Assembly (NCBI GenBank): GCA_011524805.1 | Contig: WTJO01000226.1 | Span: forward strand, 1 to 7,017 | Origin: Alphaproteobacteria bacterium | Lineage (GTDB): Bacteria > Pseudomonadota > Alphaproteobacteria > Puniceispirillales > Puniceispirillaceae | DNA length: 7,017 nucleotides | Direction of reading: 5' to 3' | Shown here: piece after piece, positions 1-5,955 of the stretch | Position numbering within the stretch: position 1 is the first letter of the stretch | How the letters are laid out: each line of letters starts with the position of its first letter | Program-made: the position numbers and the translations under genes | The notes under the pieces: generated by a model | The model's database searches: none | Told to the model about the DNA's origin: nothing | The model's input: only the letters and a program-made list of their open reading frames with translations

Positions 1-717
1 CCAGCCCATCAGATGTACAAACATTGACAGGCTCATAGGGCCAAGCAGATAGGGTAGGGGCAGTTTCAGAAATAGCGCGATGGCCAACCCTGTAACGGCA
101 ATCACCACAAATAACAGGCTGTCATGCGGGCTTAGCGAAAACAGGCTTGGCATGGTGTCCAGCGTGGTATTTGACTGCACCACCGCCTCGCTACCCTGAA
201 GCCCTGCCAGCAATAACGGCGTTGAGACAAACACAATTGTTACCCGTACCAGATGGAACAGCGCCACAACATAATCTTTATCAAGAAGCTGTCTTGCCAG
301 TGCCAGCGCTTCTGCCTGACCGCCCGGCAGACAGCAGAAAAAGGCCAGTCGTTTGTCATAGCCGCGCAGGCGGGTAAGCACAGTATATCCCAGCCAGCAC
401 ACTATCAGCGTAGTGAGCATCATCACAATCAGGCTTTTCCACCATCTCTGAATCTGGCTTGCCAGATGGGTGTCAAAGGTCGCGCCTATCAGCACGGCCA
501 GCCCGATAATCACAGGAATATGAAACCATCTGGCCACGCCCAGATAGGGGCGTAATGGCTTTATCGCGCCGCCTACTGCCCACACGCCGAACAGGCTGCC
601 CATCAGATAGGGCGCAGGCATGGACAGGCTATGGAACATCAGACCGGTCGACAGTGCCAGCCCGAACGTAATGGCAATCTTAAGACTATCTTGTGCAATC
701 AGCCGGATATTTGGCAT
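1..717 (-). CDS. AbrB-family (Gneg_AbrB_dup type) integral membrane protein, C-terminus cut by window edge
   Basis: The minus strand is open from ATG at 717 to the window edge, giving 239 residues with no stop. It is a very hydrophobic protein with several membrane segments. The family signature appears twice, as expected for the internal duplication of PF05145/TIGR03082: PAPYLMGS at residues 34-41 and LPYLLGPM at 221-228. Between them are LPGGQAEALALA (130-141) and FHLVRV (154-159), both typical of the family. Full-length relatives are about 350 residues, so roughly the last third lies outside the window. The family is often mis-labelled as a transcriptional regulator or ammonia monooxygenase; it is a polytopic membrane protein of uncertain function. 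An in-frame ATG at 741 would add eight residues (MPYESTTQ), but the GAGAG at 732-728 favours 717. The gene is divergent from the ABC cluster, so a shared function is possible but not shown. Confidence 0.85.
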   Translation of the reverse strand, partial: MPNIRLIAQDSLKIAITFGLALSTGLMFHSLSMPAPYLMGSLFGVWAVGGAIKPLRPYLGVARWFHIPVIIGLAVLIGATFDTHLASQIQRWWKSLIVMMLTTLIVCWLGYTVLTRLRGYDKRLAFFCCLPGGQAEALALARQLLDKDYVVALFHLVRVTIVFVSTPLLLAGLQGSEAVVQSNTTLDTMPSLFSLSPHDSLLFVVIAVTGLAIALFLKLPLPYLLGPMSLSMFVHLMGW

Positions 718-727
718 TTGCGTGGTA

Positions 728-732
728 CTCTC
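728..732 (-). promoter_or_regulatory. Probable ribosome binding site deciding the start of the AbrB-family gene
   Basis: On the minus strand GAGAG lies 10 bases before the ATG at 717. The alternative in-frame ATG at 741 is preceded by CCAGCCGGCCAAATA, which has no purine-rich Shine-Dalgarno match. This supports 717 as the start, though the match is only partial. Confidence 0.45.
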
Positions 733-1007
733 ATATGGCATTATTTGGCCGGCTGGTATAGCTGTGGCAACAGACAGGCAGTGCTGTCAACGGGGCTGTT
801 GTTGATATGTGTGTGTGATAGCATAAAGCCAACTATCCCTCACTGCCGCAACCGGCCAGCCTCAGGACGGTTATTGATACCCAGATTCTGATAAAATTCC
901 AACCAAATTTCAAAATCGATCGCAACAAGGCCATATTTTATTGGCGGTAGCCAGTGATGTTTGTTACGGTTTTGCGAGATTAAGATGGCGTAGATTTCGC
1001 CCTAAGC

Positions 1008-1011
1008 GGAG
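1008..1011 (+). promoter_or_regulatory. Ribosome binding site of the solute-binding protein gene
   Basis: GGAG is followed by a six-base spacer (ACAGAG) and the ATG at 1018. The signal peptide begins immediately after this ATG, which confirms the start. Confidence 0.75.
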
Positions 1012-1017
1012 ACAGAG

Positions 1018-1998
1018 ATGAAAAAATTTGCATGTGCAGGCGCTTTGCTGGCAGCCCTTACAGCCACACCGGTTCTGGCTGATACCGTCAAAATAGGCTA
1101 TATGACAACCCTGTCCGGCGGGGCTGGTATTACCGGCACACAGATGAAACAGGCTGTCGAACTGGCCATGGAGCATAAAGCTGGCAAGCTGGGCGGCATG
1201 GATGCAGACGTTATTTTTGTTGATGATCAGCGTAAACCGGATGTTGCCAAACAGCTGGCAAACAGATTGCTGAAACGTGATCGGGTAGATATTGTTGCCG
1301 GCGTTATCTGGTCAAATCTGCTGATGGCAATCCATAAGCCGGTGACACGTTCTGGCAAGCTGTTAATAAGCTCGAATGCTGGTCCGTCAACCATTGCAGG
1401 CAAAAACTGCCACAAGAATTTCTTTTCTCTATCATGGCAGAACGACCAGACGCCCGAGGCGATGGGCAAGCATATGCAGGATGCAGGCATAAAATCAGTC
1501 TATCTGATGGCACCAAATTATCAGGCTGGCAAAGATATGCTGACAGGCTTTAAGCGCTATTATTCAGGCGAAGTGGTCGCAGAAGTCTATACCAAGCTAG
1601 GCCAGACAGATTTTCAGGCAGAATTATCTGCCTTGCGCGCTGCACAGCCTGAAACCACAATGGTTTTCCAGCCCGGCGGTATGGGAATTAATTTTGTAAA
1701 ACAGTGGAAACAGGCTGGCATGGATTCAGTCAGCAAGCTTTATTCTGTCTTTACAGTCGATGCGGTGACCCTGCCTGCCCTTCAGGATTCAGGGCTGGGT
1801 ATTCTGGGCACACAGACATGGTCTGCCGATATCGACAATCCGGTGAATAAAAAATTTGTAGCCGATTATAAGGCCAAATATGGCAGCTACCCCTCCTTTT
1901 ATGCAGCACAGGCCTATGATACGATTCTAGCGATAGATTATGCGATTGGCAAAGCAGGCAGTAAAGATGCTGACAAGGTAGGGGGATTAATTTTGTAA
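1018..1998 (+). CDS. Branched-chain amino acid-type ABC transporter solute-binding protein, frameshifted and truncated by a tandem duplication
   Basis: This is a periplasmic binding protein of the Peripla_BP_6 / LivJ-K family, which captures a ligand outside the inner membrane for the LivHMGF transporter encoded downstream. Residues 1-21 are a Sec signal peptide (KK, hydrophobic core, cleavage after PVLA). The mature chain starts DTVKIGYMTTLSG, the usual first strand of the fold. VDDQRKPDVAKQLANRLL (about 68-85), LISSNAGPS (116-124) and SFYAAQAYDT are further family landmarks. The frame is native up to residue 322. There a 299-base tandem repeat shifts it, and four foreign residues (GLIL) precede TAA. 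The last 62 native residues are therefore missing; they include the Cys at native position 382 that probably pairs with Cys131. Without the duplication the protein would be 384 residues, normal for the family. The ligand is unknown. The product as encoded is probably non-functional, unless the repeat is an assembly error. Confidence 0.85.
   Translation: MKKFACAGALLAALTATPVLADTVKIGYMTTLSGGAGITGTQMKQAVELAMEHKAGKLGGMDADVIFVDDQRKPDVAKQLANRLLKRDRVDIVAGVIWSNLLMAIHKPVTRSGKLLISSNAGPSTIAGKNCHKNFFSLSWQNDQTPEAMGKHMQDAGIKSVYLMAPNYQAGKDMLTGFKRYYSGEVVAEVYTKLGQTDFQAELSALRAAQPETTMVFQPGGMGINFVKQWKQAGMDSVSKLYSVFTVDAVTLPALQDSGLGILGTQTWSADIDNPVNKKFVADYKAKYGSYPSFYAAQAYDTILAIDYAIGKAGSKDADKVGGLIL
1687..1984 (+). 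repeat. Tandem direct repeat, copy 1 (298 bp)
   Basis: This block is the native middle of the binding-protein gene, coding residues 224-322. It recurs base for base at 1986-2283; a line-by-line comparison shows no mismatch. Its left edge sits in GGTATGGGAATTA (1678-1690), where the base before the repeat is A. Confidence 0.97.
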
Positions 1999-2283
1999 AA
2001 CAGTGGAAACAGGCTGGCATGGATTCAGTCAGCAAGCTTTATTCTGTCTTTACAGTCGATGCGGTGACCCTGCCTGCCCTTCAGGATTCAGGGCTGGGTA
2101 TTCTGGGCACACAGACATGGTCTGCCGATATCGACAATCCGGTGAATAAAAAATTTGTAGCCGATTATAAGGCCAAATATGGCAGCTACCCCTCCTTTTA
2201 TGCAGCACAGGCCTATGATACGATTCTAGCGATAGATTATGCGATTGGCAAAGCAGGCAGTAAAGATGCTGACAAGGTAGGGG
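1986..2283 (+). repeat. Tandem direct repeat, copy 2 (298 bp)
   Basis: This is an exact second copy at a period of 299, with a single G at 1985 between the copies. The join reads GGTAGGGGGATTAATT. The true right flank after copy 2 is GGTAGGGGCTGTG, and the true left flank before copy 1 is GGTATGGGAATTA. The two parent ends thus share the short imperfect homology GGTA.GGG. The G at 1985 matches neither parent (A on one side, C on the other). Confidence 0.97.
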
Positions 2284-2471
2284 CTGTGCTGTCGGCTGGC
2301 AATATTCCGACAACGCGCGGAAATTTGAAGATGAACAGCAATCATTTCCCTATCCAGAATATCTATCTGCGGGAGACAGTGAAAGATGATGACGGGATAG
2401 TGACTCCTAGAATTGTTGAAACTGTATTTGAAGATCATGCAGACTCATATGCGAAAGAGTGCACTCTCTAG
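2019..2471 (+). pseudogene. C-terminal fragment of the same solute-binding protein, out of frame with its N-terminal part
   Basis: The 150 residues from the ATG at 2019 repeat native residues 235-322 exactly, then continue with the true C-terminus of the binding protein. That part includes RGNLKMNSNHFPIQNIYLRE, the cross-over segment typical of this family, and ends DHADSYAKECTL. The tail style (HFPIQ...YLRE, DHADSYA.EC) recalls the binding proteins grouped as PBP1_Nba-like, linked to aromatic acid uptake; this is recollection and not a search result. The frame is open upstream only to 1974, so it cannot include a signal peptide. The ATG is an internal Met of the native protein with no good ribosome site (only AGG nearby). 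It lies 20 bases after the TAA at 1996-1998, so weak reinitiation is conceivable but would leave the product in the cytoplasm. I treat it as the 3' part of a broken gene and not as a separate gene. Confidence 0.8.
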
Positions 2472-2525
2472 CCTTTAGAGATGCGGGGTATGAGCGGTTG
2501 CCAAAATGCATTGCTGCCGCGCTCA
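2456..2525 (+). other. Hairpin-forming sequences between the binding-protein gene and livH
   Basis: Across the 3' end of the binding-protein gene and the 77-base gap before livH lie three inverted repeats. They are a 12-base perfect palindrome AGAGTGCACTCT (2456-2467), TCTCTA/TAGAGA with a 5-base loop (2465-2470 and 2476-2481), and TGAGCG/CGCTCA with a 23-base loop (2491-2496 and 2520-2525). The first two overlap and exclude one another. None is followed by a T tract, so they do not look like intrinsic terminators. Hairpins at this position in transport operons often stabilise the upstream binding-protein message; whether that happens here is inference. Confidence 0.4.
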
Positions 2526-2548
2526 GCTATTTGTAATGGTCTGGATTG

Positions 2549-3475
2549 ATGACAATAACCTTAATCCTGGAACAGATTTTTAACGGTCTTCAGGCCGGCG
2601 TAACCCTGTTTCTGGTCGCAGCAGGGCTGACACTTATTCTGGGTGTAATGAATTTTGTGTTTCTGGCACATGGTGCACAGGTGATGATAGGTGCCTATGC
2701 CGCCGCTGCCATCACCAACGCAACAGGTCATTTTTATATAGGTATCCTGCTGGCAATACCGCTTACCTTTATCTCTGGCTATCTGCTGGAATATCTGGTG
2801 ATACGCCATCTATATAGGCGTGATCATATGGAACAGGTGCTGGCGACATTCGGGCTTATCCTGTTTTTCAATGAAGCGATCAGAATAGGCTTTGGCCCTG
2901 CCGCGCTATTTTCGGATTTGCCTCCTTCATTATCAGGCTTTGTAGAAATATTGCCCGGCGTGCCCTATCCGGCTTTCAGACTGTGGGTCATTGTTGTGGG
3001 GCTGTGCTGTGCGCTGGCTATCGGGCTGTTTGTATCACGCACCCGCACAGGCGCAATGTTGCGCGCAGGTGCTGAAAATCCTGAAATGGCGGCCGCATTG
3101 GGCGTGAATATCAAACGGTTATTCAGGCTGATTTTTGCGGCAGGTGCGACCTTCGCAGGGATAGCAGGCATGATGCTGGGCCCATTAACCGCAGTCCAGC
3201 CTGGCATGGGTGAACCATTGCTGATTTTATCTCTGGTGGTGATCATTATTGGTGGTATTGGCTCTGTGCGCGGCGCGTTTATTGCAGCCATAATTGTCGG
3301 GCTGGTAGATACGGTTGGGCGGGTATTCCTGCCATCTCTGCTCAGGCTGTTTTTTGATCAGGCGACCGCAGATGGTGCAGGACCTGCACTGGCATCCATG
3401 CTGGTATATATTCTGATGGCGGTTATTCTGATCTTCAGGCCAACAGGTCTGTTTCCGGCAAAGGGCAGAGAGTGA
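2549..3475 (+). CDS. livH: Branched-chain amino acid-type ABC transporter permease, LivH family
   Basis: This inner-membrane permease (BPD_transp_2, PF02653) pairs with LivM to form the translocation path. From the ATG at 2549 it has 308 residues, the usual length, and is almost entirely hydrophobic helices. LivH landmarks are GLTLILGVMNFVFLAHGA (26-43), the cytoplasmic ATPase-contact loop with RTRTGAMLRAGAENPEMAAALG (164-185), and GGIGSVRGAF (235-244). The C-terminus FRPTGLFPAKGRE is also typical. A TTG at 2546 directly before the ATG would add one residue; I prefer the ATG. The ribosome site is poor (GGTCTGGA, no GGAG), which may mean lower expression than the binding protein. The 77-base gap to the binding-protein gene holds inverted repeats, and the stop overlaps the livM start as TGATG. 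Identification as LivH is firm; the substrate is not known. Confidence 0.93.
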   Translation: MTITLILEQIFNGLQAGVTLFLVAAGLTLILGVMNFVFLAHGAQVMIGAYAAAAITNATGHFYIGILLAIPLTFISGYLLEYLVIRHLYRRDHMEQVLATFGLILFFNEAIRIGFGPAALFSDLPPSLSGFVEILPGVPYPAFRLWVIVVGLCCALAIGLFVSRTRTGAMLRAGAENPEMAAALGVNIKRLFRLIFAAGATFAGIAGMMLGPLTAVQPGMGEPLLILSLVVIIIGGIGSVRGAFIAAIIVGLVDTVGRVFLPSLLRLFFDQATADGAGPALASMLVYILMAVILIFRPTGLFPAKGRE

Positions 3476-4500
3476 TGGCTGGCATTTTGCGTATTCTGGG
3501 TATCATAGGTTCTGGTATGGCACATAACAGAATGTTGTGGCTGGTGGTTGCAGGATTTGGTCTGTTTCCAATATTTACCCATGTTGCCGATTTGCCGTTC
3601 TGGAATGATCTTGCGATGCGGATCATGCTGCTTGGAATTGCCGCGATGGGGCTTAATCTGGTTCTGGGGTATGGCGGCATGGTGTCATTCGGGCATGCTG
3701 CCTTTATTGGGATTGGTGCCTATTGTGTCGGGATAAGCCAGTATTACGGGCTGATGGATGGCTGGCTGCATATTCTGTTTGCCCTGCTGGCCTGTGGGAT
3801 AACCGGATTGATAATTGGGGTGCTGGCACTCAGGACAAGTGGCATCTATTTCATCATGATAACGCTTGGCTTTGCACAGATGCTGTTTTTCCTGTTTGTT
3901 TCGCTGGAAAATTTTGGCGGTGATGACGGCATGAGCATAGACAGGGCAGAATTTGGCATTATCGATCTGTATGAACCGTTGCGGCTATATTTTCTGATAT
4001 GGGGGGTGCTGGTACTTGTCGGGGTCATGCTGATGGTGATTGTGCGCTCCCGATTTGGTGTGACCTTGCAGGCGATTAAAAGTAACGAGACGCGGGTTGA
4101 GGCGATGGGGCTTGTACCACTTCATTACAAGCTTGTCAGCTATGTGATGTCGGCGATGATTTGCGGGCTTGCAGGGGCATTATTTGCCAGCTGGCAGGAA
4201 TATGTATCACCGGATATTATGCACTGGACGCGCTCTGGCGAGCTGATGATTATCATTATTCTGGGTGGGCTTGGAACGCTGGCAGGCCCGATTATTGGCG
4301 CGATTGTGTTTTTGCTGCTAGAGGAATTTCTGCCGCTCATGCTTGAGACATTGCTGCCAGCCTATGCAGAAAACTGGATGATTATTTTCGGACCTTTGCT
4401 TGTGTTGGTGGTGTTGTTTGGACGCGGCGGGCTGGTAGGCCTGATTAACCGCATCATTGACAGGCTAAAAGGCAGTTCAGCCTCGAGGGGCAGGTCATGA
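3475..4500 (+). CDS. livM: Branched-chain amino acid-type ABC transporter permease, LivM family
   Basis: This is the second inner-membrane permease of the transporter, 341 residues from the ATG at 3475. LivM hallmarks are LNLVLGYGGMVSFGHAAF (60-77), GIYFIMITLGFAQM (123-136) followed by a GGDDGM motif (148-153), and the ATPase-contact loop RSRFGVTLQAIKSNETRVEAMG (191-212). GGLGTLAGPIIGA follows (264-276). The first helix lies at about 20-35 after a short cytoplasmic N-terminus. A GTG at 3472 would add one residue, but the ATG shares its A with the livH stop (TGATG), a common coupling arrangement, and AAGGG at 3461-3465 lies nine bases upstream. The 3' end overlaps livG by four bases (ATGA). 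No disruption is seen. The family assignment is secure and the substrate is unknown. Confidence 0.93.
   Translation: MAGILRILGIIGSGMAHNRMLWLVVAGFGLFPIFTHVADLPFWNDLAMRIMLLGIAAMGLNLVLGYGGMVSFGHAAFIGIGAYCVGISQYYGLMDGWLHILFALLACGITGLIIGVLALRTSGIYFIMITLGFAQMLFFLFVSLENFGGDDGMSIDRAEFGIIDLYEPLRLYFLIWGVLVLVGVMLMVIVRSRFGVTLQAIKSNETRVEAMGLVPLHYKLVSYVMSAMICGLAGALFASWQEYVSPDIMHWTRSGELMIIIILGGLGTLAGPIIGAIVFLLLEEFLPLMLETLLPAYAENWMIIFGPLLVLVVLFGRGGLVGLINRIIDRLKGSSASRGRS
4485..4490 (+). promoter_or_regulatory. Ribosome binding site of livG inside the end of livM
   Basis: GAGGGG stands six bases before the livG ATG at 4497, within the last codons of livM. It is among the stronger ribosome sites in the cluster and confirms the four-base ATGA overlap start. 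Confidence 0.7.
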
Positions 4501-5246
4501 CAGCACCTGTACTTAGCCTTGAGAATATCAGCAAAACATTTGGTGCGCTTATAGCCACATCCGGGTTGTCGCTTGATGTCAGGGCTGGTGAGATACATGC
4601 GCTTATCGGGCCAAATGGCGCAGGCAAAACCACCCTTATTCAGCAGATTTATGGCGCCTTATCTCCTGATAGTGGCAGCATTTTCCTGAATGGCGATGAT
4701 ATTACCAGCCTGTCTGTACCGGCACGGGTGCGCAAAGGGATTGGCAGGTCATTCCAGATTAGCAATGTGCTGACGGGATTTTCGGTACTTGAAAATGCGA
4801 TTATCGCCGAGCAGGCACGCCGTGGGCATTGTTTTTCATTTCTCAGCCCTGCATTTTCCGATGCCAGCCTGATTGCAGGTGCTGAACAGCTGCTTGACAG
4901 GGTGGGGCTTCTGGCGCGTGCCAGCCAGCAGGTAGCAGCACTGGCACATGGCGAGCGGCGCATGCTTGAGCTGGCACTGGCACTGGCAGGTCAGCCCTCA
5001 TTGCTATTGCTTGACGAGCCTATGGCGGGGGCAGGTATCGAAGATAGCCAGCATATGACGCAAATAATTGACCAGCTTCGTGGCAAGGTCGCGATATTGC
5101 TTATCGAACATGATATGGATGCGGTATTCAGGCTGGCAGACCGCATCACCGTGCTGGTAGAAGGTCAGATTATCGCTGTTGGCACGCCAGATGAGATCAG
5201 CCAGAACCAGCACGTTAAGGCAGCCTATCTGGGAGATGATAGCTAA
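4497..5246 (+). CDS. livG: Branched-chain amino acid-type ABC transporter ATP-binding protein, LivG family
   Basis: This cytoplasmic ATPase subunit of 249 residues dimerises with LivF and drives transport. Visible motifs in order are Walker A GPNGAGKTT (38-46), Q-loop Gln87 in GRSFQ, signature LAHGERR (149-155), Walker B LLLLDE (169-174) and D-loop MAGAGIED (176-183). The switch His205 follows in LIEHDM. The GRSFQISNVLTGFSVLEN segment and the DEPMAGAG stretch are LivG-like; the LivG C-terminal extension is short here, ending YLGDDS. The signature reads LAHGE where LivG proteins usually have LSYGE, a mild departure that probably still works because the Gly and Glu are kept. The gene overlaps livM by four bases and its TAA overlaps the livF ATG as TAATG, so expression is likely coupled. 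Confidence 0.93.
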   Translation: MTAPVLSLENISKTFGALIATSGLSLDVRAGEIHALIGPNGAGKTTLIQQIYGALSPDSGSIFLNGDDITSLSVPARVRKGIGRSFQISNVLTGFSVLENAIIAEQARRGHCFSFLSPAFSDASLIAGAEQLLDRVGLLARASQQVAALAHGERRMLELALALAGQPSLLLLDEPMAGAGIEDSQHMTQIIDQLRGKVAILLIEHDMDAVFRLADRITVLVEGQIIAVGTPDEISQNQHVKAAYLGDDS

Positions 5247-5950
5247 TGTTACAGCTTGAACATATTGAATCAGGCTATGGTGCAGGACAGGTTCTGTTTG
5301 ATGTGTCTATGTCGGTAAAGGCAGGCAGTGTGGTCTCGTTAATGGGGCGTAACGGGATGGGCAAATCCACTACAGTCAAAACCATTATGGGACAGCTTCC
5401 GATTATGGCAGGTCGCATTACCCGCTTTGGCGATAGCCAGCCAGATAAAACGCCGTTTGAGATTGCCACATCGGGGATTGGGCTTGTGCCAGAAGGCCGA
5501 CAGATTTTTGCCCAGCTTACGGTCGCAGAAAATCTGAAGACATTTTACCAGCCGCCAGATGACGGACAGGCCATTCACTGGGATTTCGAGCGTGTTCTGG
5601 GGTTATTCCCGCGGCTGGCTGAACGGCGCAATCACGCTGGCAGCCTTCTTTCAGGTGGCGAGCAGCAGATGCTTGCAATTGGGCGGGCACTGATGACAAA
5701 TCCGAAATTGCTTATTCTGGATGAGGCAACAGAAGGGCTGGCACCGCTGGTCAGACAACATATCTGGCAATGCCTTGCCACGCTAAAACATGATGGCCAG
5801 TCTATCCTGATCATTGATAAAAATCTTCAGGCGATCGCAAGGCTGGCAGACCATCACTATATTCTGGATAAGGGGCGGATTGTCTGGCAGGGCAATTCAG
5901 ACAGCCTGTTATCCAGCCCTGAGCTGACATCACGTTATCTTGGTGTGTAA
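5246..5950 (+). CDS. livF: Branched-chain amino acid-type ABC transporter ATP-binding protein, LivF family
   Basis: This second cytoplasmic ATPase has 234 residues, the normal LivF length. Motifs are Walker A GRNGMGKST (34-42), the LivF-style Q-loop LVPEGRQIFAQLTVAENL (80-97), signature LSGGEQQ (135-141) and Walker B LLILDE (155-160). DEATEGLAP confirms LivF and not LivG. At the switch-histidine position most LivF proteins have VEQN; here it is IDKN (190-193), placing Lys192 where canonical ABC ATPases have His. The Walker B glutamate (Glu160) is present, so ATP hydrolysis by at least one site remains plausible. The start overlaps the livG stop (TAATG) and GGGAG at 5231-5235 supplies a ribosome site. 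The gene ends five bases before a convergent gene, with no terminator visible. Confidence 0.93.
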   Translation: MLQLEHIESGYGAGQVLFDVSMSVKAGSVVSLMGRNGMGKSTTVKTIMGQLPIMAGRITRFGDSQPDKTPFEIATSGIGLVPEGRQIFAQLTVAENLKTFYQPPDDGQAIHWDFERVLGLFPRLAERRNHAGSLLSGGEQQMLAIGRALMTNPKLLILDEATEGLAPLVRQHIWQCLATLKHDGQSILIIDKNLQAIARLADHHYILDKGRIVWQGNSDSLLSSPELTSRYLGV

Positions 5951-5955
5951 CATAG

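Larger units (their letters stand above)
718..1017. other. Divergent intergenic region, expected to hold promoters for both flanking genes
   Basis: No credible gene lies here: the short open frames have no family-like sequence or good start signals. The right part (about 870-945) is AT-rich and is the likeliest site for the promoter of the ABC cluster, but I cannot pick a convincing -35/-10 pair. For the leftward gene there is a perfect TTGACA on the minus strand (plus 785-790), with no acceptable -10 at 16-18 bases. A short TG run (809-818) and two oppositely oriented TGGCCGG sequences (746-752 and 852-858) are the only other visible structures; the latter could be operator half-sites. Confidence 0.5.

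Noticed and set aside
785..790. Perfect TTGACA -35 box on the minus strand
   Set aside because: No acceptable -10 hexamer lies 16-18 bases downstream (CCACAG at 17), so no promoter is called.
147..891. Open frames on the plus strand (147..377, 253..555, 620..805, 631..891)
   Set aside because: Most lie opposite the AbrB-family gene, whose minus-strand translation has clear family motifs; those running past 741 have no recognisable protein features.
1687..2283. Repeat as an insertion sequence, CRISPR or designed protein repeat
   Set aside because: The unit is ordinary binding-protein coding sequence with no terminal inverted repeats, transposase or spacers, and the 299-base period breaks the frame.
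1751..2313. Two nearly identical minus-strand open frames (1751..2035 and 2050..2313)
   Set aside because: They are antisense shadows created by the same tandem repeat; the sharing reflects the duplication and not a gene family.
2465..2481. Intrinsic terminator after the binding-protein gene
   Set aside because: The stem is only six A/T-rich pairs and is followed by ATGCGGGG, with no T tract.
2546..2548. TTG as the livH start
   Set aside because: An ATG follows immediately at 2549, and neither start has a better ribosome site; the difference is a single residue.
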